Below are positions 1 through 7,016 of a stretch of 9,564 nt of DNA, one piece after another. The DNA comes from Gammaproteobacteria bacterium (GTDB lineage Bacteria; Pseudomonadota; Gammaproteobacteria; Steroidobacterales; Woeseiaceae). The translations under genes were made by a program, and so were the position numbers. How positions within the stretch are numbered: the first letter of the stretch is position 1; the number at the start of each line of letters is the position of its first letter. The DNA lies in the NCBI GenBank assembly GCA_003645495.1, contig QNFK01000041.1, positions 1-9,564 of the forward strand. Reading direction: 5' to 3'. Under the pieces are notes generated by a model. It made no database searches and was not told where the DNA came from. It saw only the letters and a program-made list of their open reading frames with translations.

Positions 1-928
1 AGCCACGGATAGCGCCACCGGCGAGCGATAGCTCCGAGTTGACGATGACCCGCTCAGGATCGAAGAACTGTTTGACTCCAAGGCCGTCACAATCCGGGCA
101 GGCGCCGCTTGGATTGTTGAAAGAGAACAGCCGCGGCTCCAGCTCCGCAAGACTGTAACCACAGATATTGCAGGCGAAGCGATCGGAGAACAGCAGCTCC
201 TCCTGATCCTGGTCATCCATAAAGGCGATGCGGGCAACGCCATCCGCCAGTCGGAGTGCCGTTTCAAAAGACTCCGCGAGCCGTTGCTTCATGTCAGGTT
301 TGATCTTGAAGCGATCTACGACGGCGTCGATGTTGTGTTTGCGGCGCAAGTCGAGGCTGGGTGGGTCATCCAGTTCACAGACTTCGCCGTTAATGCGCGC
401 GCGGAGGCATCCCTGCGCCTGCAAATCCTGCATCAGCTGCACATGCTCACCCTTGCGATCGGTGACAATCGGCGCAAGCAGCATCAGCCGAGTGCCCTCG
501 GGCAGCGCAAGGACCTGGTCAACCATCTGGCTTACAGTTTGTGCTTCCAGCGTAACGCCGTGATCCGGACAGCGAGGAATGCCGGCGCGCGCGAACAGCA
601 GGCGCAGGTAATCATAAATCTCGGTGACAGTGCCAACCGTCGATCGTGGATTGTGCGATGTAGACTTCTGCTCAATTGAAATCGCCGGTGACAGGCCTTC
701 GATATGATCCACGTCTGGCTTTTCCATCATCGACAGAAATTGCCTGGCGTAAGCCGAAAGCGATTCGACGTAGCGCCTTTGGCCCTCAGCATAAATCGTG
801 TCAAATGCAAGCGATGACTTGCCCGAGCCCGAGAGGCCGGTGAATACGATGAGCTTGTCCCGCGGCAGGCTAAGGGACAGATTCTTCAGATTGTGGGTTC
901 GCGCGCCGCGAATTTCGATGGTTTTCAT
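1..928 (-). CDS. uvrA: UvrABC excinuclease subunit A, N-terminal part (runs off left edge)
   Basis: UvrA is the damage-recognition ATPase of nucleotide excision repair. It dimerises, binds distorted DNA, loads UvrB and then leaves. The visible 309 codons start at ATG 928-926 (MKTIEIRGARTHNLKN), as in known UvrA proteins, and stay open to the window edge, so about two thirds of the roughly 940-residue protein is missing. Seen directly: Walker A GLSGSGKSS at residues 31-39, the following AFDTIYAEGQRRYVESLSAYARQFL block, the Q-loop region around SPAISIEQKS (80-90), and the first zinc finger as CNIC (C253, C256) and CPDC (C277, C280), the positions known in E. coli. The gene is transcribed away from the transporter gene. 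In many gammaproteobacteria uvrA is LexA-controlled; only a degenerate candidate box is seen here. Identity is certain. Confidence 0.97.
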   Translation of the reverse strand, partial: MKTIEIRGARTHNLKNLSLSLPRDKLIVFTGLSGSGKSSLAFDTIYAEGQRRYVESLSAYARQFLSMMEKPDVDHIEGLSPAISIEQKSTSHNPRSTVGTVTEIYDYLRLLFARAGIPRCPDHGVTLEAQTVSQMVDQVLALPEGTRLMLLAPIVTDRKGEHVQLMQDLQAQGCLRARINGEVCELDDPPSLDLRRKHNIDAVVDRFKIKPDMKQRLAESFETALRLADGVARIAFMDDQDQEELLFSDRFACNICGYSLAELEPRLFSFNNPSGACPDCDGLGVKQFFDPERVIVNSELSLAGGAIRG

Positions 929-956
929 AGGCCAGATGCTGAGTACGCCAAACAAC

Positions 957-972
957 CTGTTAATATACGCCG
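957..972 (-). promoter_or_regulatory. Degenerate LexA-box-like sequence upstream of uvrA
   Basis: Read on the uvrA strand, this 16-mer is CGGCGTATATTAACAG. It agrees with the gammaproteobacterial SOS box (CTGT, eight AT-rich bases, ACAG) at 11 of 16 positions by my count. The ACAG half is intact and the core is AT-rich, but the CTGT half reads CGGC. It lies 28 bp upstream of the uvrA start and overlaps a possible -10 (TATATT, 967-962) with a weak -35 (TTGCGT, 991-986, 18-bp spacer). LexA control of uvrA is known in E. coli; here it is only suggested, because half of the dyad is poor. Confidence 0.3.
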
Positions 973-1048
973 CCGCGTGTCGGCGACGCAATATTACCTT
1001 GGCCCGTATTCTGGCCCGGGACACGGCACAGGCCCCTAAAACAAAAAA

Positions 1049-2227
1049 ATGAGTAAAAAATTAAGTCAGATTCTGGGGCCGATGTTACCGGTCGAACGAC
1101 GCACTGTTGGTGTGGTGGCGTTGATTGCGATATTTCGCATGTTCGGGCTGTTCGCATTGTTGCCGGTCCTGGCGATCTACGCAGCCGACTTGCAGGATGC
1201 AACGCCTGCACTTATTGGCCTGGCAGTGGGTGGCTACGGACTGACACAGGCTTTGCTGCAAATCCCGTTTGGCGCATTGTCCGATCGAATCGGTCGCATT
1301 CCGGTGATTGTCTTCGGCCTGGCGCTGTTTGCCGCCGGCAGTATCCTTGCTGCGCAAAGTGACACTATTTACGGCGTAATAGCCGGCCGGCTGCTGCAAG
1401 GCGCCGGCGCGATCTCCGCAACGCTTACTGCGCTGCTCGCTGATGCAACGCGCGAGGAAATGCGCACTCGCAGCATGGCGATATTCGGTATCGGTATCGG
1501 CATGTCATTTCTGATTGCGCTCATAGTCGGTCCAATGATTGCTGCGCAGAGTGGCGTTAGATCTCTTTTCTGGATTGCGGCCGCGCTCGCTGTGCTGGCG
1601 GGATTGTTGCTGACCCTGTTGCCGCGTGGCATAAAAAGACCAGAACGCGCACCGGACCGGAGCATTCGGTCTGCTTTCAAACCCGACCTGTTACGCCTCG
1701 ATTTGTATATTTTTCTGCTGCATGTGCTGCTGACGGCCAGTTTCGTAGCGTTGCCATTCGTGCTGCGCAATCAGCTGGACCTGGCTCTCACCGCCCACTG
1801 GAAAATCTATATTGGCGCGGTGCTTGCTTCACTGCTGGGTACCGTGCCTTTGATCATCAAGGATGAACGCCAGGGCAAAGCGACGACCCTGGGGCTGGCG
1901 ATAACGTTATTGCTGGTCGGCCAGCTGTTGCTCGCATTCGCTGGCCACACGACTGCTGCGGTTTTTGTCGCGCTGGCCGTGTTTTTCGCCGGCTTCAATT
2001 TCCTGGAAGCCGGTCTGCCGGCACGCTTATCCATTCAGGCAACGGGAGATTTGCGCGGCGCCTCGCTGGGTGTGTTCTCCAGCTCGCAATTCCTTGGCGC
2101 ATTTGTTGGCGGCCTGCTCGGTGGATACTTCCTGTCGGGCGGCAATCCAGCGACTGTGTTTGTGGCTTGCGCGCTGCTGTGTGGAATCTGGCTTACGTTT
2201 CACCAATTGGTCCGTGGCGCCGAATAA
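1049..2227 (+). CDS. YajR-like major facilitator superfamily transporter without YAM domain
   Basis: A 392-residue inner-membrane protein with the hydrophobic pattern of a 12-helix MFS secondary transporter, probably proton-driven; substrate unknown. Seen: a first-helix motif FRMFGLFALLPVL (about 29-41), MFS motif A as GALSDRIGR (75-83) between helices 2 and 3, and RLLQGAGAI (114-122) in helix 4. It has a cytoplasmic middle loop around residues 193-212 and a second half ending WLTFHQLVRGAE. The sequence closely resembles E. coli YajR (GIYGLTQAVFQIPFG versus GGYGLTQALLQIPFG; VYSTSQFLG versus VFSSSQFLG), but stops right after helix 12, where YajR continues with a cytoplasmic YAM domain of about 65 residues. 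The start is uncertain. ATG 1049 has no clear ribosome binding site, and ATG 1082 (MLPVERRTV) is an alternative preceded by GGGG. An MFS gene between uvrA and ssb is also known from Pseudomonas. Confidence 0.88.
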   Translation: MSKKLSQILGPMLPVERRTVGVVALIAIFRMFGLFALLPVLAIYAADLQDATPALIGLAVGGYGLTQALLQIPFGALSDRIGRIPVIVFGLALFAAGSILAAQSDTIYGVIAGRLLQGAGAISATLTALLADATREEMRTRSMAIFGIGIGMSFLIALIVGPMIAAQSGVRSLFWIAAALAVLAGLLLTLLPRGIKRPERAPDRSIRSAFKPDLLRLDLYIFLLHVLLTASFVALPFVLRNQLDLALTAHWKIYIGAVLASLLGTVPLIIKDERQGKATTLGLAITLLLVGQLLLAFAGHTTAAVFVALAVFFAGFNFLEAGLPARLSIQATGDLRGASLGVFSSSQFLGAFVGGLLGGYFLSGGNPATVFVACALLCGIWLTFHQLVRGAE

Positions 2228-2272
2228 ACGGCCAGATGGCGCTGTATCCGGGTGAAATCGCTGGAAATCGGG

Positions 2273-2301
2273 CTGGCAATTGGCGTGTCAGGCCCTACAA
2301 T
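2273..2301 (+). promoter_or_regulatory. Candidate sigma70 promoter for ssb
   Basis: A -35-like CTGGCA (2273-2278) and a -10-like TACAAT (2296-2301) are separated by exactly 17 bp in the gap between the transporter gene and ssb. Transcription would begin near 2308 and give ssb a leader of about 150 bases. The -10 is good (5 of 6) and the -35 moderate (4 of 6). No LexA box with both halves was found in this gap. Confidence 0.42.
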
Positions 2302-2412
2302 ACAAAACCTGCATTTTTCACCTGAGCGGCAGCAGGCCTGCATAAGGCGACCAAAGCCAATGTGGCCTCGCGATACAGCGGCCCAATAATCAGGATGCGA
2401 TTTGCATGCCCC

Positions 2413-2427
2413 CGCGCTGCCAGCGCG
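2413..2427 (+). repeat. Short inverted repeat in the ssb leader
   Basis: CGCGCTG and CAGCGCG flank a single C, forming a perfect 7+7 bp dyad. As RNA it would fold as a 5-bp CGCGC/GCGCG stem with the loop TGCCA. It ends about 30 bases before the ssb start codon and just upstream of the ribosome binding site. It could affect translation of ssb or be a protein-binding dyad, and it has no T-run, so it is not a terminator. The function is unknown. Confidence 0.3.
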
Positions 2428-2456
2428 ATCAATTAATCAGAATACAGGGGACCACT

Positions 2457-2903
2457 ATGGCCCGCGGAGTAAACAAAGTAATCATTGTCGGCAATCTGGG
2501 CGGTGATCCGGATACAAAATACATGCCGAGTGGCTCGGCCGTCACAAATCTGACCGTGGCCACCAATGAGTCGTGGAAAGACAAGCAGACCGGCGAGCAA
2601 AAAGACCGTACCGAGTGGCACAAAGTGGCCATGTTCGGTCGCCTGGCGGAAATCGCTGCGGAATACCTGCGCAAAGGGTCTCAGGTCTATATCGAAGGCA
2701 AATTGCGTACTCGCAAATGGACTGACAAGCAGGGCAACGACCGTTACTCCACCGAGATTGTCGCTGACGAAATGCAGATGCTCGGTGGCCGTGGTGGTGG
2801 CGGTGCGCCAGCTATGGGTGGTCCGCCGCCTTCAAGCCCACCGCCACAGGGCTCGTCCGGCCCGGCGGGCGGTGACGATTTCGACGACGATATTCCATTT
2901 TAG
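2457..2903 (+). CDS. ssb: Single-stranded DNA-binding protein
   Basis: SSB coats single-stranded DNA as a tetramer in replication, recombination and repair, and recruits partner proteins through its C-terminal tip. The start is placed at ATG 2457 (MARGVNKVIIVGNLGGDPD) because AGGGGA (2446-2451) lies five bases upstream and this N-terminus matches the family; the frame is open further upstream to 2406, but that extension is not SSB-like. The protein is 148 residues. It has an OB fold at about 5-110 with W40, W54, F60 and W88 at the positions used for stacking on DNA in E. coli SSB. A Gly/Pro/Ser-rich flexible linker follows (about 111-138), then the acidic tip DDFDDDIPF ending at the stop codon. 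The linker is shorter than in E. coli (177-178 residues total). Identity is certain. Confidence 0.97.
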   Translation: MARGVNKVIIVGNLGGDPDTKYMPSGSAVTNLTVATNESWKDKQTGEQKDRTEWHKVAMFGRLAEIAAEYLRKGSQVYIEGKLRTRKWTDKQGNDRYSTEIVADEMQMLGGRGGGGAPAMGGPPPSSPPPQGSSGPAGGDDFDDDIPF

Positions 2904-2971
2904 GAATCTCGCTGCAACGAACAAGGCCTGATGCGATAGCGCGCAGTCCCTTCGTGGCCGATTAACGCGAT

Positions 2972-4312
2972 ATGTCCAAGAAGCTGTACATCAAGACAAT
3001 GGGCTGCCAGATGAACGAGTATGACTCGGACAAGATGGCGGACGTCCTGCGTGAGTCGCATGGATTCGAACGAACTGCGGTGGCGGAGGAGGCCGACCTC
3101 CTGTTGGTCAATACCTGCTCGATCCGTGAAAAGGCCCAGGAGAAAGTATTCTCGGAACTCGGTCGCTGGCGCGCCCTCAAGGAAAAGCGGCCCGATCTCC
3201 TGATCGGTGTCGGTGGTTGCGTTGCGAGCCAGGAAGGTGAGGGGATCAGCACCAGGGCACCATTCGTCGACCTTGTCTTTGGCCCGCAGACGCTGCACAG
3301 GCTGCCGGAAATGTTGGCCGAGGTGCGCGAGCACGGCCGCACGGTTGTCGACGTTTCTTTCCCGGAAATTGAGAAATTTGATCGCCTCCCCGAACCGCGA
3401 GCCGAAGGCCCGACTGCATTCCTGTCGGTGATGGAGGGTTGTAGCAAGTATTGCTCGTTTTGTGTCGTGCCATACACGCGCGGTGAAGAAATCAGCCGAC
3501 CACTGGACGATGTCATTGGTGAAGCTGTGAGCCTGGCTGCTCAGGGTGTGCGCGAGATCAACTTGCTCGGGCAAAACGTCAATGCGTATCAGGGGCCAAT
3601 GCACGACGGACAGATCGCGGACCTCGCGACACTGATTTACTACGTTTCGGCAATCGATCACGTGGACAGAATTCGATTTACGACTTCGCACCCACTTGAG
3701 TTCACCGACAGCCTGATCCAGGCCTATGCAGAAGTCCCGAAGCTGGCCAGCTATTTGCATTTACCGGTGCAGCATGGCTCCGATCGGGTACTCGCGAAAA
3801 TGAAGCGCGGTCACACCGCACTTGAATATAAACAGAAAATTCGCAAATTACGGGAGGCGCGACCGGGCATTTCTATTTCGTCCGATTTCATCGTTGGCTT
3901 TCCCGGCGAAACAGATGACGATTTCGCAGCCACCATGGAATTAATTGCGGATATTGGCTTCGACCAGTCATTCAGTTTTATTTACAGTGCCCGGCCCGGC
4001 ACGCCGGCCGCCGGTTTTGCGGATGACACACCGATGGCCGTGAAAAAAGAACGTTTGCAGATTCTGCAAACGCGTATCAGTCAACAGGCCATGGAGATCA
4101 GCCGGGCCATGGTTGGAACGACACAGACAGTCCTGGTTGAGAAGCCTTCGAAAAAGGACGTCAGGCAGATGTCCGGCCGCACGGAAAACATGCGCTGGGT
4201 CAATTTCGATGCGGATCCGTCCTGCATTGGAGAGCTGGTTGACGTCGTGATCACAGAAGCACTGCCGAATTCACTGCGTGGGAGGCTGGTTGATACGCGG
4301 GCTGTGGCCTGA
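2972..4312 (+). CDS. miaB: tRNA-2-methylthio-N6-dimethylallyladenosine synthase
   Basis: MiaB is a radical SAM methylthiotransferase that converts i6A37 to ms2i6A37 in tRNAs reading UNN codons, using two 4Fe-4S clusters. The protein is 446 residues, close to the E. coli 474. The N-terminal MTTase domain (about 3-120) carries cluster ligands C12 (MGCQMNEYDSDKM), C49 (NTCSIREKAQEK) and C83 (GGCVASQEG). The radical SAM core (about 147-375) has CSKYCSFC with C157, C161 and C164, the same numbering as in E. coli. The C-terminal TRAM domain (about 376-440) binds tRNA. ATG 2972 is chosen because MSKKLYIKTMGCQMNEYDS aligns with the known start; its ribosome binding site is weak. It follows ssb after 68 bp with no evident terminator. 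It heads the miaB-phoH-ybeY-corC-lnt cluster but is separated from phoH by a REP-like element. Confidence 0.97.
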   Translation: MSKKLYIKTMGCQMNEYDSDKMADVLRESHGFERTAVAEEADLLLVNTCSIREKAQEKVFSELGRWRALKEKRPDLLIGVGGCVASQEGEGISTRAPFVDLVFGPQTLHRLPEMLAEVREHGRTVVDVSFPEIEKFDRLPEPRAEGPTAFLSVMEGCSKYCSFCVVPYTRGEEISRPLDDVIGEAVSLAAQGVREINLLGQNVNAYQGPMHDGQIADLATLIYYVSAIDHVDRIRFTTSHPLEFTDSLIQAYAEVPKLASYLHLPVQHGSDRVLAKMKRGHTALEYKQKIRKLREARPGISISSDFIVGFPGETDDDFAATMELIADIGFDQSFSFIYSARPGTPAAGFADDTPMAVKKERLQILQTRISQQAMEISRAMVGTTQTVLVEKPSKKDVRQMSGRTENMRWVNFDADPSCIGELVDVVITEALPNSLRGRLVDTRAVA

Positions 4313-4334
4313 GGTCCAGGAATTAAGGTGGACT

Positions 4335-4443
4335 GTAGGAGCGGCTGTCTCAACTAATGCCCCTAATTATGGTGTACAGACTTGCGCGATAGCGAAGACG
4401 CCGCGAATCGGGCTTGAGCATTCGCGGCTAAAGGCGCTCCTAC
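4335..4443. repeat. REP/MITE-like palindromic element between miaB and phoH
   Basis: The 109-bp segment is bounded by perfect 9-bp terminal inverted repeats, GTAGGAGCG (4335-4343) and CGCTCCTAC (4435-4443). Inside its right half is a perfect 9-bp stem, GCCGCGAAT (4400-4408) and ATTCGCGGC (4420-4428), with an 11-base loop. GTAGGAGCGGC-type ends with CGCGGCTAAAG-type arms are typical of REP elements in Pseudomonas, Xanthomonas and related gammaproteobacteria, which RAYT transposases can spread. No coding capacity is seen. The element makes the miaB-phoH gap unusually long and could fold in RNA to attenuate read-through or protect the miaB 3' end. The repetitive nature is inferred from resemblance; only one copy is in this window. 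Confidence 0.7.
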
Positions 4444-4536
4444 GACACGATAGCGCACCCACCCGTCACGGTATTCCCTATACAGATCACATAATTTCGA
4501 TGTAATCTTGCGGTAAGCTTAACTAACCAGCAAATA

Positions 4537-4541
4537 AGGAG
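4537..4541 (+). promoter_or_regulatory. Ribosome binding site that supports a TTG start for phoH
   Basis: AGGAG at 4537-4541 is the only good Shine-Dalgarno sequence upstream of the phoH frame. It is 13 bases from the TTG at 4555, longer than the usual 5 to 9. No ATG or GTG lies in frame between the site and the conserved part of the protein (first in-frame ATG at residue 73, inside the PhoH N-terminal domain), so TTG 4555 is the best start. Confidence 0.55.
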
Positions 4542-4554
4542 TTTTACCCGACCC

Positions 4555-5550
4555 TTGAACGCCAGCCTTGTATCTCAGGACATCGTCCTGGAACCCGTCG
4601 ACAACAGTCGACTGGCCAACCTCTGCGGCCAGTTTGACGAGCATCTCCGCCAGATCGAACGCCGCCTCAATGTTGAAATCGCCAGCCGTGGCAACCGTTT
4701 TCGTGTAACCGGAAAACCCGGTGCTGCAGAAACCGGTCGCGATGTGCTGCGGTCTCTTTTCAAAATTACGATGAACGAGCGATTGGACGCGGAGCGAGTA
4801 CATTTTTGTTTGCAGGAGTCAGTAATGCCCAATGGTAAAACCGCGAAGGCTGAATCGAATGCCCACGCTGATGGCGACAATATTTTTACAATCCAGACAC
4901 GCCGAAAACTGGTTCATGCGCGTGGCGAAAACCAGCGCGCATATTTGCAGAGTATTCACGATCACGATCTCGCATTCGGAATTGGCCCCGCCGGAACCGG
5001 AAAAACGTACCTGGCGGTCGCGAGCGCTATCGACGCGCTGGAGAACGAACAGGTCAGGCGTATAGTACTGGTGCGGCCGGCCGTTGAAGCCGGTGAACGT
5101 CTCGGTTTTCTACCGGGAGATATGTCACAGAAGGTCGATCCCTTTTTGCGGCCAATGTATGACGCGCTGTTTGAAATGCTCGGCGCCGAGCAAGTCGCCC
5201 GGCTGATCGAAAAAAACATCATTGAAGTAGCACCGCTTGCATTCATGCGCGGTCGTTCGCTCAATGATTCATTCGTAATTCTGGACGAAGCGCAAAACAC
5301 CAGTGTGGCGCAAATGAAGATGTTCCTGACGCGCATCGGCTTCGGTTCCCGCTCCGTGGTAACCGGTGACATCACACAAATCGACTTGCCGTCGGGGCAA
5401 CAGTGTGGATTGAAAAACGCAATGAAAATACTTGCCGATGTTAAGGGTGTGGGATTTACATTTTTTACACCCGGCGATGTAGTTCGCCATGAACTCGTGC
5501 AACGCATTGTTGAGGCTTACGAGGCGGACGGCAGCGGCGATGACGCCTGA
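4555..5550 (+). CDS. ybeZ: PhoH-like P-loop ATPase (YbeZ/PhoL)
   Basis: A 331-residue cytoplasmic PhoH-family nucleotide-binding protein, encoded immediately upstream of ybeY as in most gammaproteobacteria. YbeZ is known to bind YbeY and is linked to rRNA processing and RNA metabolism; related PhoH proteins show ATPase and RNA helicase-like activity. Seen: an N-terminal KH-like segment (about 10-90), Walker A GPAGTGKT (144-151), the VLVRPAVEAGERLGFLPGD block (171-189), and Walker B VILDEAQN (241-248). The TGDITQIDLP sensor-like motif follows (270-279). Length fits the YbeZ group (E. coli about 346). The TTG start is preceded by AGGAG at a long spacing. Any promoter would lie between the REP-like element and 4530, but I found no convincing -35/-10 pair. 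The stop is 12 bp before ybeY, so the two are co-transcribed. Confidence 0.94.
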   Translation: MNASLVSQDIVLEPVDNSRLANLCGQFDEHLRQIERRLNVEIASRGNRFRVTGKPGAAETGRDVLRSLFKITMNERLDAERVHFCLQESVMPNGKTAKAESNAHADGDNIFTIQTRRKLVHARGENQRAYLQSIHDHDLAFGIGPAGTGKTYLAVASAIDALENEQVRRIVLVRPAVEAGERLGFLPGDMSQKVDPFLRPMYDALFEMLGAEQVARLIEKNIIEVAPLAFMRGRSLNDSFVILDEAQNTSVAQMKMFLTRIGFGSRSVVTGDITQIDLPSGQQCGLKNAMKILADVKGVGFTFFTPGDVVRHELVQRIVEAYEADGSGDDA

Positions 5551-5562
5551 GCGGAATTTTCG

Positions 5563-6054
5563 ATGACCGCGGCGGTCACAGTAGACGTGCAGATCGCAAG
5601 CTCAGTAGAGAGCATACCGGACGAAAAATCGATTCACTCCTGGATTGAAGAAGCTATCGGTAGTTCCGGCAGGGCAGGCGAATCGAGCCGTGAAATCTCT
5701 GTTAGGGTCGTCGACGAGGAGGAAGGACGCACATTGAACAACCAGTTTCGCCAGAAGGACAAAGCGACCAATGTATTGTCATTTCCTGCAGTCGGTGCCG
5801 GTGAATCCGGCCTGCCTCCTGAACTGTCCCAGGCACTGGGCGATATCGTTATTTGCGGCCCCGTGGTTGAGCGGGAAGCGGCAGAGCAAGGCAAAGAAGT
5901 TGCCAGCCACTGGGCGCATTTGCTGGTCCACGGCACTTTGCATCTGTTGGGCTATGACCACGAAGCAGATGTAGACGCTAACGTAATGGAGAAGCTGGAA
6001 ACGAAGATACTGGCAGCCCGCGGAATTGCTGATCCTTACACGGAACAGAGTTGA
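5563..6054 (+). CDS. ybeY: Endoribonuclease YbeY, rRNA maturation factor
   Basis: YbeY is a zinc-dependent single-strand endoribonuclease needed for 16S rRNA 3'-end maturation and 70S ribosome quality control. The protein is 163 residues (E. coli 155). The signature HGTLHLLGYDH (123-133) supplies the three zinc histidines H123, H127 and H133. Upstream are NNQFRQKDKATNVLSFP (59-75), which includes the conserved FR.kdkaTNVLSFP block, and GDIVIC (93-98). R56 in DEEEGRTLNN is the likely counterpart of the conserved catalytic-site arginine. ATG 5563 is used although its ribosome binding site is poor. Only 12 bp separate it from phoH, so translation is probably coupled. It is followed by a 96-bp gap before corC. 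Confidence 0.96.
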   Translation: MTAAVTVDVQIASSVESIPDEKSIHSWIEEAIGSSGRAGESSREISVRVVDEEEGRTLNNQFRQKDKATNVLSFPAVGAGESGLPPELSQALGDIVICGPVVEREAAEQGKEVASHWAHLLVHGTLHLLGYDHEADVDANVMEKLETKILAARGIADPYTEQS

Positions 6055-6066
6055 GCTAAATCACGG

Positions 6067-6092
6067 TTGAATTTTAACTGAACTGCTACAAT
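6067..6092 (+). promoter_or_regulatory. Candidate internal extended -10 promoter before corC
   Basis: TGCTACAAT at 6084-6092 fits an extended -10 element (TGnTATAAT, 8 of the 9 positions counting n as any base). The nearest -35-like hexamer, TTGAAT (6067-6072), has a spacer of only 14 bp, so the extended -10 would carry most of the activity. It lies in the 96-bp ybeY-corC gap, about 58 bp upstream of the corC start, and could give corC-lnt an expression source independent of phoH-ybeY. Confidence 0.35.
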
Positions 6093-6150
6093 ATTGGCAC
6101 GCGTAACCCACCTGGCAGGTGGCACTCACACTTTTAATCAGACCAGGACA

Positions 6151-7011
6151 ATGAACGACAAACCACCAAGTACCAACGGCTCAGGAACCACCGGCGTATT
6201 CAAACGTGTAATACGCGCAATCAAAGGTGAACCCTGGAGCCGCGAAGAAATCCACGATCTGTTGCAACAAGCCGAGAGCGTCTTCGATCCCGAAGAAAAG
6301 GAGATGCTCAATGGCGTACTGGAAGTTGCTGAGATGCGCGTCCGCGAAGTCATGATTCCTCGCTCGCAAATGATTGTGATCGAACGGGAGCAGACTATAG
6401 ATGAAATGTTGCAGGTCATCATTCAGTCCGGGCATTCCCGGTTTCCTGTCACCGGTGAAGATCGCGACGAGATACTGGGCATTCTGCTTGCCAAGGACCT
6501 TCTGAAATTTTTCGGTGATACGACCAGTGATGAGCTGCACATAGACGATTTTCTGCGTCCGGTATCAGTGATCCCGGAGTCGAAGCGCCTGAACACCCTG
6601 CTCAAGGAATTTCGCGATAGTCACAAACACATGGCGATTGTTGTGGATGAATATGGCGGCGTATCCGGACTTCTGACGATTGAGGATGTGCTCGAGGAAA
6701 TTGTCGGCGAAATCGATGATGAGCATGACCATGTAGAGGTTGAATCAATCCGTCCTGATACCGATTTAGAAGGGCGACCCTGTTTCGCGGTTTTGGCGTT
6801 AAGCAGAATCGAGGATTTCAACGAATACTTTGGTTGCGAGTTCACTGAAGAAGAGGACTACGATACGGTCGGCGGACTGGTCATGCATGAACTCGGTCGT
6901 TTACCGCGACTTGGTGAGAAATTGCGACACGATGGCTTCGAGTTTCTTGTCACCAAAGCAGATCGACGACGCGTGGACGAATTGCAGGTGAGCCGGGTCG
7001 CGGACGACTGA
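6151..7011 (+). CDS. corC: CorC/YbeX family CBS-domain protein
   Basis: The protein is 286 residues (E. coli CorC/YbeX 292). It was named for an effect on CorA-linked cobalt and magnesium efflux, and YbeX has also been tied to ribosome assembly and Mg2+ homeostasis, so the exact role is unsettled. Domains: a short charged N-terminus, then VREVMIPRSQMI (64-75) opening CBS repeat 1 (about 66-125) and CBS repeat 2 (about 133-190) with HMAIVVDEYGGVSGLLTIEDVLEEIVGEI. The transporter-associated CorC_HlyC domain is at about 205-283 (VGGLVMHELGRLPRLGE). No transmembrane segment is present, so it is the soluble form without a DUF21 domain. ATG 6151 is chosen over an in-frame TTG at 6094 because the residues between are not family-like. 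The only Shine-Dalgarno, AGGA, is very close to the ATG. Lnt begins 5 bp after its stop. Confidence 0.95.
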   Translation: MNDKPPSTNGSGTTGVFKRVIRAIKGEPWSREEIHDLLQQAESVFDPEEKEMLNGVLEVAEMRVREVMIPRSQMIVIEREQTIDEMLQVIIQSGHSRFPVTGEDRDEILGILLAKDLLKFFGDTTSDELHIDDFLRPVSVIPESKRLNTLLKEFRDSHKHMAIVVDEYGGVSGLLTIEDVLEEIVGEIDDEHDHVEVESIRPDTDLEGRPCFAVLALSRIEDFNEYFGCEFTEEEDYDTVGGLVMHELGRLPRLGEKLRHDGFEFLVTKADRRRVDELQVSRVADD

Positions 7012-7016
7012 AAATC

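Noticed and set aside
1369..1770. Open frames antisense to the transporter gene
   Set aside because: Composition is that of the reverse complement of membrane-protein codons, with no ribosome binding site or family resemblance.
2332..2341. Perfect 10-bp palindrome GCAGGCCTGC in the gap before ssb
   Set aside because: Short, with no spacer and no link to a promoter or regulator gene; it is expected by chance at this GC content.
2904..2971. Possible terminator between ssb and miaB
   Set aside because: I found no stem followed by a T-run in these 68 bases.
2900..3760. A 286-codon open frame on the minus strand opposite miaB
   Set aside because: It lies wholly antisense to a gene with all catalytic motifs and has no recognisable domain, so it is a shadow of codon bias.
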